Source: JAYEHL01 sp041653935 (GTDB lineage: Bacteria > Chloroflexota > Dehalococcoidia > E44-bin15). From it: a stretch of DNA of 64,000 nt. Where the stretch lies: positions 496,001 to 560,000 of the forward strand of contig JBAZEO010000001.1 in NCBI GenBank assembly GCA_041653935.1. The letters are read 5' to 3'. Position 1 is the stretch's first letter, and every line of letters begins with the position of its first letter. The translations under genes were made by a program, and so were the position numbers. Positions 24,110-33,324 of the stretch are shown one piece after another. The notes under the pieces are model-generated. The model made no database searches. It was not told the origin of the DNA and saw only the letters and a list, made by a program, of their open reading frames with translations.

Positions 24110-24440
24110 ACCCCCTGTTGGTCCCCCATACGTTTGCCCTTCCATGATAGGTGCTATCTGGAAAATTTTTTAAAAAATCTCCTTCCCTCTTACTCCCTTC
24201 CCTCAAGGAAGGGAGGATTTACTTTGGCTAACCTCTTCCTTATAGGAAGAGGGCTGTAGTGGTGCGTCGACCTCATTGTCGCTGGAGTGCCAGAGCAAAT
24301 GTGTGTATTACAGCACTCAGTGAACCTTAGTGTATGTGCACGGACGAAGTCCAGTGCACATACGAACAATTTCGCGCGCCGCAGCTGTATAAAGTGGTGT
24401 TTGCTAGCCCTCTCTTTATGAAAGAGGGGGGTAGGGGAAG
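24110..24440. repeat. Palindrome island 24.1-24.4 kb
   Basis: Contains TTCCATGATAGGTGCTATCTGGAA, CTCCCTTCC-CTCA-GGAAGGGAG, CCTCTTCC-TTATA-GGAAGAGG, the GCACTCCAGCGACAATGAGG linker in reverse, one 84-nt element and CCCTCTCTTTATGAAAGAGGGG. The whole is close to a reverse complement of the 18399-18650 block. The gap from 23948 to 24109 shows nothing notable apart from an AT-rich promoter-like stretch. Confidence 0.85.
24306..24391 (-). repeat. 84-nt palindromic element, copy 6
   Basis: Reverse copy starting TATTACAGC and ending GCTGTATA; internal hairpin intact; CGAA-CAAT-TTCG small stem kept. Confidence 0.85.
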
Positions 24441-24463
24441 TTCGCGCCGCATGACATTTTCCA

Positions 24464-24652
24464 TTATTCTGAACGTAACAGGATTGAAAAAAATCCTATT
24501 AGAAGTATAATAGCCAACAAGTAGTCCATGTTCAGATAGTGATGGACATCAACGAATCTGCCGAGAATAAGAATGAATGTGAGAGCTATAACCAGGAAGA
24601 TAAAGGTCGTATCAGCAACTTCACGAACCCGTGATGACTTCAGCTTGATCAT
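24464..24652 (-). CDS. Small two-helix membrane protein
   Basis: A 62-aa protein with a basic start (MIKLKSSRVREV) and two hydrophobic helices separated by a short loop (GRFVDVHHYLNMDY). The loop-plus-second-helix pattern (HYLNMDYLLAIILL) resembles each of the three repeated helix pairs at the N-terminus of the glycosyltransferase at 28982. A clear promoter places the transcription start at or next to the ATG, so the message is probably leaderless. Function unknown; a partner or stand-alone form of the glycosyltransferase module is possible. Confidence 0.6.
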   Translation of the reverse strand: MIKLKSSRVREVADTTFIFLVIALTFILILGRFVDVHHYLNMDYLLAIILLIGFFSILLRSE

Positions 24653-24658
24653 GGTAGG

Positions 24659-24687
24659 ATTCTACCACAAAAACTTCCCATCGTCAT
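24659..24687 (-). promoter_or_regulatory. Promoter ATGACG-17-TAGAAT for the small membrane protein
   Basis: On the minus strand -35 ATGACG (24687-24682), 17-nt spacer and -10 TAGAAT (24664-24659), with an extended TG one base before the -10. The same block occurs at 46671-46699 and 48399-48427. Confidence 0.7.
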
Positions 24688-24746
24688 TCTATAGCCGCTA
24701 TACGGATTACCTGTGTCGTGTACACTCGGAAGGAATCGGATACTAG

Positions 24747-26315
24747 GTGATTAGCACAAGGCTATCAAGATTAGACCCTTACATTTTAGTCCTCATATTC
24801 CTCACGATATTCGGCTTTGTGCTCAGGATATACGACCTGGGGCAGCAGTCTCTGTGGTACGACGAGGGCTACAGCATCAACGCAGCCCTGGCCATGCTGG
24901 ACAAAGGCGCGCCCATCCTGCCATCGGGATGGTTCTACTCGCACGGCATACTGAACACGGGCTTCATAGCCGCCTCGATGGGCATGTTCGGGGAGACAGA
25001 GTTCGCGGCGCGGCTGCCATCCGTGATATTCGGCACACTGACCATACCGCTGGTCTTCTTTTTCGCACAAAAGATAGGCGGCAAGAGGACGGCCCTGATC
25101 GCGGCCTTCCTGGTAACCTTCCTGGCTATAGAGATCGCCTGGTCCAGGCAGGCCCGCATGTACCAGCAGCTGCAGTTCTTCTATATCCTGTCCCTGTATC
25201 TCTTTTACCTGTTCACGCAGAAAAGAAACAACAGATTGCTCGCGCTGACCATCATTTCAACTATCTGCGCCGCGCTGAGCCACACCTACGGCTTCTCGCT
25301 GATACTGGTATACGCAGCTTACCTGCTGCTGGCCAATATCAGGAACATACGAAAATATATAAATAAAGACCTGTTCAAACGGAAACAGACCATCATCTTT
25401 CTCCTGTGCGCTGTGATCCTGCTGATAATAGGGCAGGTGTGTTTCCACGTGTTCTCCAGCGCATGGGGCATAAAGATGAACTACTTCAGCGAATACACGG
25501 ACTATCTCACAGAGATTCTGCCGGTCATACTTTACCTTGGCGCTGTCGGGATAGTGATAATGTTCAAACGGGACGCAAAGACTTCCCTGCTCCTGCTCCT
25601 GGCGCTGGCCATACCGTTCTATTTCATCTGCTTCCACGTTAAGATGCTGGCTTTCCGCTACCTCTACTTAATCACACCGATACTCTTCATCTACTTCGCG
25701 TATACCGTTACCTACATCTGCGACACGCTGGCGCACTCCCTGAGAAAACACGCGGGCGGAACAGCAAAAACGACGAATTCAGCGCTACAAAAAAGCTGGC
25801 TCAGCCCCGCGCTAACGGTTCTGATAGTGGGCCTCTCGCTGTACGGCGCGGGCTTCAGCTTCCTGCCGCAGAGCGATCACTGGCTGGAGCTCACCGCTCC
25901 GCAGCCCGATTTCAAGCTGGCTTACAGCTTCATCAACGATAACTTTGAAGAAGGAGACATCGTCATCGATACCTGGCCGGCTGTGGGCAGTTTCTACATG
26001 GAACAAGAACCGGATTTCTGGCTGGCCTTCGATATAGCGGGAACCGATGGGCAATACTGCGTAGACGGCTATGAACAGTACATCAATATCTCCTGCATAG
26101 AAGATGCCGGCGACCTGGAGACAATCGTGAATGCCTCGCCTAGAGGGTGGCTGGTAATAGACGGCCTGGCATCATACAGACTGCCGCAGGACACCAAGGA
26201 CTTCATACAGGAGAACATGACCTACTACGAGGAAGGCTCAAGGGCTATCATGGCCGGGACGATACAGGTCTACGGCTGGCCTAACCAGAGCGCAGTATCC
26301 GAAGAAACACAGTGA
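24747..26315 (+). CDS. GT39-like membrane glycosyltransferase
   Basis: A 522-aa protein with about ten transmembrane helices in its first 370 residues. The first extracytoplasmic loop carries SLWYDEGYSINAALAM, with the Asp-Glu pair (D39, E40) that is catalytic in PMT/ArnT-type enzymes. A soluble C-terminal part of roughly 140 residues follows. These enzymes use polyprenyl-phosphate sugars to glycosylate proteins or lipids outside the membrane. It is the first gene of the polysaccharide locus; the next gene starts 6 nt later, so the two are likely an operon. GTG 24747 has AAGGAA upstream. Confidence 0.85.
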   Translation: MISTRLSRLDPYILVLIFLTIFGFVLRIYDLGQQSLWYDEGYSINAALAMLDKGAPILPSGWFYSHGILNTGFIAASMGMFGETEFAARLPSVIFGTLTIPLVFFFAQKIGGKRTALIAAFLVTFLAIEIAWSRQARMYQQLQFFYILSLYLFYLFTQKRNNRLLALTIISTICAALSHTYGFSLILVYAAYLLLANIRNIRKYINKDLFKRKQTIIFLLCAVILLIIGQVCFHVFSSAWGIKMNYFSEYTDYLTEILPVILYLGAVGIVIMFKRDAKTSLLLLLALAIPFYFICFHVKMLAFRYLYLITPILFIYFAYTVTYICDTLAHSLRKHAGGTAKTTNSALQKSWLSPALTVLIVGLSLYGAGFSFLPQSDHWLELTAPQPDFKLAYSFINDNFEEGDIVIDTWPAVGSFYMEQEPDFWLAFDIAGTDGQYCVDGYEQYINISCIEDAGDLETIVNASPRGWLVIDGLASYRLPQDTKDFIQENMTYYEEGSRAIMAGTIQVYGWPNQSAVSEETQ

Positions 26316-26321
26316 TAGCGA

Positions 26322-28598
26322 ATGAGCGACGATAACAAACCTGTAAGAAAGAGGAAATTAGTCAGGCTCGTCTGGCTGGTCCCGCTGCTGGTCGTAGCCA
26401 TCATCCTCTACATCAACTTCCTGCCCCTGGGCGGCTCGCCCGAACACATTATCAACGTCGGCGGCTCCGATACCGACGGCAAAGCGCACCTGACCGCGCC
26501 GCTGAGCGGGTTCTCGGATGAACTGACGAACGACAGCGTCAGTTACAGGGAGATAACAGGTGATACGGTATATTTCGAACTGACGGACCCCAGGCTGTCG
26601 CAGGCCGACGAGGTCGCCGTCGCGGTAAAATTCATCGATAACTTCCCCGAAGACAGCATCTTCGTCATCGGCGCTCAGGACGATGACGGCTACAGCCTGA
26701 GGTACGCCTACGTGCCCTTCTATGAGCAGCTGGACGACCTGCCGCTGGTGACAAGCAACGGCTCGGTCATGGTTTACGCTACCGATACGGAAAATGAGCC
26801 CCCCCTGGAGACCGTCATGGACCCCCTGCGTAACCCACCGCTGGGCTCGCTGATAGCCAGCGGCGACCCCACCCTGAATATCAACCGGCTGATAACGCCA
26901 CAGGAATACATCAACATGCAGTTCGGCGAGTTCGACGCGGAGGGCGCCCTGGCGGAACTGATACCCGATGAGGATGAAGAATATGACGCCCTCGACAGCA
27001 GCACCGTACTTCTCGGCCCTCAGGAGTTCTACCTGTACTCCAACGGAGGCGAGTTTGAGGTCACAATCGAGAAGCGCGATCTGAACCGCAATGCGGGGAT
27101 GGATCACATAAACGTGCACCTCTACGCGCCGGACGGCACGCTTGCGGCATCCGACATCATCCGCGACGACTTCGACTTCACGGAGGACAAGGTTCTGGGG
27201 CAGAAGCAGCACTGCTATATCAGCCTGCCGAACACGGAAAGGGGCGTCTACCGCCTTGAGATAGCATCCTCCGCCGGCGACAGCGATTTCATCATCACGC
27301 ATCTTTCCTTCAATCAGGGGAGGATGATAGCGGAGGACCGGCTGTACCTGGCGGGCAACACCTACGTCGGTAAGGAACCCGGCGCCATATTTGTCTGGTG
27401 CTACCTGGCCGGGACGGGGGAGGTCAGATTCACCACATCGGAAGAGATGCTGCCGCAGATGGTCACCGTCACCGGAGCCAATGCCAGCCGCATGATATTT
27501 ATGAACCAGCCCGATACGTGGTACAGTACAGGCATGCTGGAGCCTGGCATCTACCGCGTCAAGGCCGGCAAGGGCGACATAACCGTGGACGCGCCGCAGG
27601 CCATTATCTCGCTCACGCGAGAATCCCTTTTTATCCCATCATTCAACTCCATCGAGGAGGGGAAGGGGCGGCTTGACATAAACACCGCGTTGCGGGGAGG
27701 CCACACATTCTGGACCTATGTTGAGAACGGCGCGTTGGAGATGAGCGTAACCAAGCAGGACATGAACTTGTATGAAGGCGCGGACGGCCTGACACTAAAA
27801 GTCTACGACATCGACGGCAATTTCATTTCCGAAACGGCCATCCCTGACGACGGTGACGCAGCCGCAGACGGCAGCTTCGGCCCCATACAAACAGAAACAT
27901 TGTCCGCCGCCAATTTATCCGCCGGCTCCTACCGCATAGAGATGACGGGCGGGGACGACCTTTTGATAGAGGGTATAGAAATAAATCAGGCCAAATTTGT
28001 TGTGGATAACAAGATACTGCCGGTGGGAACTGCTCCAGGCTACGTTGAAAACAGCAGCCATGCTATCGACGGCCTCAGCTTGTACACAGATGAGCTGTCG
28101 CTGAAGAAGGTAAGCTTCTTCTATTGGCACGGCAACAGCATGCAGCAGATCGCTATATCCGGCGATGGCTTCTACACGGAACTGGATGTCAATGAGATAG
28201 AGGAGTGGCTCTCCGTCGATCTGGTTCCAGGCGCTTATCGGATAACAGTGCCCAAACAGGATATAAGGATGGAGTTCAACGGCTACCTGTCCTTCACGCC
28301 GGACTCATTTTTCCTGCCCAGGAGATGCGAGGTGACGGGCCTTGAGTCCTATGTCTCCGATTTCAAGGAGTATGTAGACTATATCGTCGTTAACTACGAT
28401 GATTATTACGTGACTACAAACTACGACGGATGGCTTACGGCCAGGGCTAAATGGAATACGGCGGATCTGTCCATAATTGACGACACGCTGAGCTTCTGCC
28501 TGATTGTGCCGCACCTTGACAGGGCAGGGGATGAGGACAAGACCATCCCCGTGGACTCGATCACGATAGAGCTTAACATCCCGCCCTTCTGGAAATAG
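26322..28598 (+). CDS. Large membrane-anchored extracytoplasmic protein, unknown function
   Basis: The 758-aa protein has a short basic cytoplasmic start, one transmembrane helix (LVWLVPLLVVAIILYINFLPL, about residues 16-36) and then over 700 residues outside, rich in beta-strand patterns. Repeating motifs include GVYRLEIAS, PGIYRVKAGKGDI, AGSYRIEMTGGDD and PGAYRITVPKQDI, so at least four beta-sandwich units of similar design are probable. Cysteines are few. It is tightly linked to the GT39 gene and may be its target, a surface polymer protein or an assembly factor. No family recognised. Confidence 0.7.
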   Translation: MSDDNKPVRKRKLVRLVWLVPLLVVAIILYINFLPLGGSPEHIINVGGSDTDGKAHLTAPLSGFSDELTNDSVSYREITGDTVYFELTDPRLSQADEVAVAVKFIDNFPEDSIFVIGAQDDDGYSLRYAYVPFYEQLDDLPLVTSNGSVMVYATDTENEPPLETVMDPLRNPPLGSLIASGDPTLNINRLITPQEYINMQFGEFDAEGALAELIPDEDEEYDALDSSTVLLGPQEFYLYSNGGEFEVTIEKRDLNRNAGMDHINVHLYAPDGTLAASDIIRDDFDFTEDKVLGQKQHCYISLPNTERGVYRLEIASSAGDSDFIITHLSFNQGRMIAEDRLYLAGNTYVGKEPGAIFVWCYLAGTGEVRFTTSEEMLPQMVTVTGANASRMIFMNQPDTWYSTGMLEPGIYRVKAGKGDITVDAPQAIISLTRESLFIPSFNSIEEGKGRLDINTALRGGHTFWTYVENGALEMSVTKQDMNLYEGADGLTLKVYDIDGNFISETAIPDDGDAAADGSFGPIQTETLSAANLSAGSYRIEMTGGDDLLIEGIEINQAKFVVDNKILPVGTAPGYVENSSHAIDGLSLYTDELSLKKVSFFYWHGNSMQQIAISGDGFYTELDVNEIEEWLSVDLVPGAYRITVPKQDIRMEFNGYLSFTPDSFFLPRRCEVTGLESYVSDFKEYVDYIVVNYDDYYVTTNYDGWLTARAKWNTADLSIIDDTLSFCLIVPHLDRAGDEDKTIPVDSITIELNIPPFWK

Positions 28599-28604
28599 GG
28601 GAGC

Positions 28605-28945
28605 GGCGCAAGGGCGAATAATTATTCGCCCCTACACAGAACGAGATGTGGGGCGGACCGGAGGGTCGTAGGGGCGCTGCTCGCTGCGCCCTCGTTATTG
28701 GGCAGGGCAAGCCCTGCCCCTACGCGATGACCCAACGTATGGGGGGACGGCAGGGAGTGACGAGATTCTTCATCGTTCTGTGTAAGGATTCAGAATGACA
28801 GCTTCAATAAGAGATGCAGGAGACTCATCTCCTGCCAGGGGTTTGGGGGTGTCCCCCAGATTACTAAATGTCCCCCAACGTATGGGGGACTGCCAGGGGG
28901 TTCGGTTATTGTTCCCCCCTTTCAAGGGGGACAGCAGGGGGTTGA
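28605..28945. repeat. Palindrome island before the 28982 gene
   Basis: Contains GGGCGAATAATTATTCGCCC, GTAGGGGCGCTGCTCGCTGCGCCC, GGGCAGGGCAAGCCCTGCCC, GCAGGAGA-CTCATCTCCTGC, CCCCCAACGTATGGGGG and CCCCCTTTCAAGGGGG followed by ACAGCAGGGGGTTGA. The end of the last unit forms the -35 box of the following gene. Confidence 0.85.
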
Positions 28946-28970
28946 TTATCTTTCATCACCCCATTACACT
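28942..28970 (+). promoter_or_regulatory. Promoter with repeat-derived -35 for the 28982 gene
   Basis: -35 TTGATT (28942-28947, the end of the palindrome repeat), 17-nt spacer, -10 TACACT (28965-28970). The start codon at 28982 lies about 11 nt after the -10, so the leader would be very short. Confidence 0.55.
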
Positions 28971-28981
28971 CATGAACATAG

Positions 28982-31621
28982 ATGGAAACCATTAAATCCA
29001 TAATCAAGAAAATAGACGGGGTCATCCCCCTCAAGGAGACCGCTATCTCCCTGCTGGTCTGCTTCATAGCGCTCATCCTCATAGAGTTCATCTGGGACGA
29101 CAGCGTCGCGCATCTCCTGAACATGAACCACCTGATAATCGCCGCCATCATACTGGCTTACCTGATAGTTACCATCATCCTCATTAAATACATCATGCGT
29201 TCCAGGCGCGTCCGGCAAAATAACATCCGCTCCCTGAGAGACAGGGTGCTTGAAGAGCAGGCCGGGCGGAGCGACACGGTTAAAACAGTGATTAAGATCG
29301 CTTGGATGTTACTGCTCATATTTCCCATCATCCTCCTGACATTGATAGCCGTGGAAACCATCTGGGAGGGCAGTGTTTCGTTCTACATCAATCTCAGCGC
29401 CCTCATAATCAGCACCATTGCGACCGAGGTAATAGCGATACTGGCCATTCTCATAATACTTGGCAGACAGAGACTGAATATCAGTAAACTGAACCTGCCT
29501 GAACCGGCAGCGAAGCCGCATGTGCCGCCGTCAGACAAAGCCACTGAAACCGTAGAAGTAAAGAAACCTGCCTTCACTTTGCATGCAATACGAACAATGA
29601 GTAATGCTGAAAGAAAAAGGTGGCTGCTTAAGATTGCGCGAAAGCTTCTCATATTATTGCTTATCATCATTCCATTGCTGCTGGCGATAGAGTCAATATG
29701 GCAAGGAAGCATCACTTCAAATATAAATATCAAAATTCTAATATTTGGTCTTGTAGCCACAGGCGGTTTAGTTTTCTGGCTATATAGAGAGAGGTTTATA
29801 TTTGGAAGTTCAACCGACAAAGATGAGATAGAACAAGATAAGGGAAAAGAGGAGTTCACTAACAAATACCCCGGAATCAGCAAGCTCCCATTAATACGAA
29901 TTGTTGTAGGAAAGATGTACGAAATGGGGTGGGGTTACTCCATTTCTTTACTGGTTATCTTAATTGTTTGCTTCAGTCTTAGATATGTCTATGCATCAAT
30001 AGGTGATGTAAACTTAGATGAAGGGAATGGACTGTATGACGCCAACCTGATTCTACATGGCTCGGTGCCGTTTAGAGACTATATCACCAGAGAACCTGGA
30101 TACTTATACACCTTAGCACTTTTTATTAAGATTTTCGGATACAGCATGATGACCGGCCGGCTTATGTCTGTCATTGCCGGCGCTGTCATATGTCTCTTCG
30201 TTTTTCTTATCGGCAAGGAACTCTACAATAAAAAAGCTGGCCTGATAGCAGCGCTGATATACTGTTTATCTCCATTGTTCATATACAACGACATTATAGG
30301 TTACCTCGGTACAGCAAGCCTGATGTGGATCCCTATATCAGTGTATTTCCTTATTAAGGCTATCAAGAGTAATAAACTAAAATTCTATTTTCTAAGCGGG
30401 CTGTTTATCGGAGTGGCATTCCTTTTCTACAGGGGACTTCTTACATACATAATACTTTGTCCACTAGCTCTCGTATTTATTTCCCCTCACAATATTAAGA
30501 AACTCTTGATAAATACGGCTATTACCGTATTAGGTTTCTGTATCTCTGTAGTCCCTGTACTGATATATTTTATTCTGCAAACAGATTTCAATTGGATGCT
30601 GAATCAATACGCCCCGCCAGGCTTTATTACAAACTTGGCTAATACTGTCGTCGCCAGCGGAGAACAAACGCCATACATTGAAGCTAAAAGTCGCATTCTT
30701 TATACATTGTTCAGGGGAGGACTATATTTATTCATACCTGCCCTTATTTTTATTTCACTTGTGCTAAAAGACGTTTTCAAAAACATGAGGGCAATCCTGT
30801 CTGCACTAATCATCAGCTGGGCATTTATCATTTATCTTGTGATCAATGGTAAGTTTATTAAATGGTATGATTACGGCCAACAACCTATGCCCGGTGGCTA
30901 TCCTACAGCTTTCTTTTGCCTCTTGGGCCTTCTCTCGCTAGCAAGCTTATGGATATTGTTACATTCCAAATCCAGCCTTGCTGTTAAAATAAAGTCAGGT
31001 CATGCTCATATCTTCATAATTGTATGGTGGTTCTGTTCATCTATATATTTCATCATATCTCCGGTAAGTGGGAATATCGGCCATATACCTATAACAATTA
31101 TGGCGGCTATAGCTATATTAGTAATATTCCAAGGTAAAAAATCAATAACACAAAAAATAGCGCCCATTATGTTCCTCGGATTATTAGTAATGTCCGCAAT
31201 ATTTGCCGGATTTGCTTATGAAAATACACTTAATCCTGATAGAGCAATCAAGATATCCGTAGCACAAGAAGTAGGGCAATATATCGAGGGAAATACATCA
31301 CAGGATGATGAAGTACTTGCTATCAGTATGTTCGCGGTAGAAGCCGATAGAAGAATACTCCTAGATATTTCCCACCCGTTATCCTATGTCGGCACTGAAA
31401 ATGACCCCACATGGGGATACGATCCATATAATATAACACCTTCAATTACAGAAATAATTAATTATATGGAGCAACATGAGGTAAAATATATCGTAGCTGA
31501 TCCCAGGATAGCATCGCTGTTTATTTCATGGAGACATACAGACTTACAAGACTACATTCTTACAAACTATACCATAGAGAAATCAGTAGATAATGTGGAT
31601 ATTTACGCAAGAAATGATTAA
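28982..31621 (+). CDS. GT39-like glycosyltransferase with triplicated two-helix N-terminal module
   Basis: An 879-aa polytopic protein. The first 275 residues hold three consecutive helix pairs sharing an E-x-IW-x-x-S-[VI] loop (LIEFIWDDSV, AVETIWEGSV, AIESIWQGSI), each followed by a second helix. The catalytic part then starts, with DEGNGLYDANLILHG (D346, E347) in the first loop and about ten helices, typical of GT39 mannosyl/arabinosyl-type transferases acting at the outer membrane face. The first ~600 nt are GC-rich like the upstream genes, and the rest is AT-rich like the downstream ones, so the gene may be a recombinant. No strong ribosome site is seen before ATG 28982. Confidence 0.82.
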   Translation: METIKSIIKKIDGVIPLKETAISLLVCFIALILIEFIWDDSVAHLLNMNHLIIAAIILAYLIVTIILIKYIMRSRRVRQNNIRSLRDRVLEEQAGRSDTVKTVIKIAWMLLLIFPIILLTLIAVETIWEGSVSFYINLSALIISTIATEVIAILAILIILGRQRLNISKLNLPEPAAKPHVPPSDKATETVEVKKPAFTLHAIRTMSNAERKRWLLKIARKLLILLLIIIPLLLAIESIWQGSITSNINIKILIFGLVATGGLVFWLYRERFIFGSSTDKDEIEQDKGKEEFTNKYPGISKLPLIRIVVGKMYEMGWGYSISLLVILIVCFSLRYVYASIGDVNLDEGNGLYDANLILHGSVPFRDYITREPGYLYTLALFIKIFGYSMMTGRLMSVIAGAVICLFVFLIGKELYNKKAGLIAALIYCLSPLFIYNDIIGYLGTASLMWIPISVYFLIKAIKSNKLKFYFLSGLFIGVAFLFYRGLLTYIILCPLALVFISPHNIKKLLINTAITVLGFCISVVPVLIYFILQTDFNWMLNQYAPPGFITNLANTVVASGEQTPYIEAKSRILYTLFRGGLYLFIPALIFISLVLKDVFKNMRAILSALIISWAFIIYLVINGKFIKWYDYGQQPMPGGYPTAFFCLLGLLSLASLWILLHSKSSLAVKIKSGHAHIFIIVWWFCSSIYFIISPVSGNIGHIPITIMAAIAILVIFQGKKSITQKIAPIMFLGLLVMSAIFAGFAYENTLNPDRAIKISVAQEVGQYIEGNTSQDDEVLAISMFAVEADRRILLDISHPLSYVGTENDPTWGYDPYNITPSITEIINYMEQHEVKYIVADPRIASLFISWRHTDLQDYILTNYTIEKSVDNVDIYARND

Positions 31622-31681
31622 CATGATTCATTTGGCAGACCCAGCTAAATATAGTTGTCCTGCGATCACGTTTAGCCATAC

Positions 31682-32284
31682 TCAAGCTTTCATTGAACCT
31701 ATGATAAGCTGGTTTAAACCAAACACAAATCTCTTATATAATTCAACACTGAAGCCACATTGTTGAAAAAGCTGCCTTAAATCCCTTTCGTTGTAAGTCC
31801 TGAGATGAGGAGACTCCCCTTGCGACATAAACCATACTCGTGACTGAACGAATTGCATCATTTTATCTCCCTTGGATGTAGGAGTTGTCACGATTAGAGT
31901 CCCTCCATCTTTGAGCATCTTATAACATTGATTAAGTGTTACTATAGGCTCTTGAAGATGCTCGATAGTAGCTAGAAGCACAATGGTGTCAAACCTAGAT
32001 TGGATTCTATTAATCAATTGATCATTTCTACAAATATCCACACAGTAGAAACTGCTCTCAGGAAAATTGATATTCATTGCATCAACCGCTTCTTTGCGAA
32101 TATCAACGCCTGTATATTCTGATTTATTGGTAATATATCTCAATAAATCGGCGGCATCACAACCTAAATCCAATATAGCGCCATGAATATAAGGTGCTGC
32201 AGCAGAACATCTTTGTCGTCTCAAGTATTCTGATTGAAGGTGCCGGAGTTTGAATCTTATTATATTGATAGAATGCATATCCAT
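31682..32284 (-). CDS. SAM-dependent methyltransferase
   Basis: A 200-aa class I methyltransferase. Motif I is GAILDLGCDAADLLRYI, motif II ends with YTGVDIR, and the post-motif segment is IVLLATIEHLQEPI with a later LKDGGTLIVTTPTSKG. Such proteins in glycan loci methylate sugars or polyprenyl-linked intermediates. It is the last gene of the minus-strand run that begins at 46.6 kb and is convergent with the GT39 gene. The acceptor is unknown. Confidence 0.82.
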   Translation of the reverse strand: MDMHSINIIRFKLRHLQSEYLRRQRCSAAAPYIHGAILDLGCDAADLLRYITNKSEYTGVDIRKEAVDAMNINFPESSFYCVDICRNDQLINRIQSRFDTIVLLATIEHLQEPIVTLNQCYKMLKDGGTLIVTTPTSKGDKMMQFVQSRVWFMSQGESPHLRTYNERDLRQLFQQCGFSVELYKRFVFGLNQLIIGSMKA

Positions 32285-32304
32285 ATATTAACTCCTACAC
32301 ATAG

Positions 32305-33276
32305 CTAATTTCTATTCTCCATAACTGCTGATAAAAGAATCGAGAGGCTGTCTTTGAAATCAGTATATCTATTCTTTTTTACCATAAATAAAACAAGCGA
32401 GCATAAAGCCACTGCCGAAAAAACGATCAAGTACTCAAGCTTCAGCAGGATATAATCAACATATTTCTTGTGCTTTTTGAAGAAACTCAGGCTGGAAAAC
32501 ACAACTTCTTTCATATGAGGAGAGAATCCCAGTTTTTTAATGCTCTGTCCCTTTAAGTGTGTTATAAAAGCATCGGGTATTAAATAAATACCAAAGCCTT
32601 TTTTATACAGTCTATAACACAGGTCAACATCATTGTATAGAAGAGGAAATCTCTCAGCATCAAACAATCCGCCTACCTGATTTATTATATCCTTTCTTAT
32701 CATGATGCATGTTCCAGCAGCCTGATCAATTTTTTGTATTTTTTCGAATTTATTATCTAACATAAGGTATTCTTTAGCCCACTTCGTTTTTAATCTAGGA
32801 TAACGTTTATATAGATATCCAAAGCTGAGTCCTAGAAAAGACGGGAATCTTCGATGCATATTGTACTGAATACTTCCATCCGAGTTTAACAAAGTACAAG
32901 TCACTCCACCCGCCTCTTCGTGGGTATCCAGAAAATCAACCATTTGTCCTAAAGCATCTCCGTGAACAATTGTATCTGAGTTAAGCAAAAGGAAATACTT
33001 TCCACGTGAGATTTCCAGCGCCTGATTGTTGGGTTCAGCAAAAATCAGGTTTTGGATATTTTTGATTAAAGTAACCTGAGGGAAATTTTCCGTGATGATC
33101 TTAACACTATCATCAGTGGAGGCATTATCAACCACGATTAATTCGTAATTTATCCGTCTAGTATTATCAATAATCGATTGAATACACTCCTTAGTCATAC
33201 GCGCAGTGTTCCAGTTCACAATTGCTATTGAAAGGATAACGCCTTCAGTATTCTGTTCCATTTTTACCATCCGCAA
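32305..33276 (-). CDS. Family 2 glycosyltransferase, rhamnosyltransferase-like
   Basis: The 323-aa protein has a GT-A fold with SIAIVNWNTARMTKECIQSI at the start, ELIVVDNASTDDSV, and the metal-binding LLLNSDTIVHGDAL. ITHLKGQSIKK appears near the end of the catalytic part, and a C-terminal hydrophobic helix anchors it. This layout is common in rhamnosyltransferases that extend surface glycans, and dTDP-rhamnose genes lie in the same run. ATG 33276 probably codes the start; MEQNTEGVIL five codons later is an alternative. Confidence 0.85.
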   Translation of the reverse strand: MRMVKMEQNTEGVILSIAIVNWNTARMTKECIQSIIDNTRRINYELIVVDNASTDDSVKIITENFPQVTLIKNIQNLIFAEPNNQALEISRGKYFLLLNSDTIVHGDALGQMVDFLDTHEEAGGVTCTLLNSDGSIQYNMHRRFPSFLGLSFGYLYKRYPRLKTKWAKEYLMLDNKFEKIQKIDQAAGTCIMIRKDIINQVGGLFDAERFPLLYNDVDLCYRLYKKGFGIYLIPDAFITHLKGQSIKKLGFSPHMKEVVFSSLSFFKKHKKYVDYILLKLEYLIVFSAVALCSLVLFMVKKNRYTDFKDSLSILLSAVMENRN

Positions 33277-33324
33277 TACTGGTTTAGCAATATTCTCTTA
33301 TCTAGGTGGTCATCCCGCATTTTC

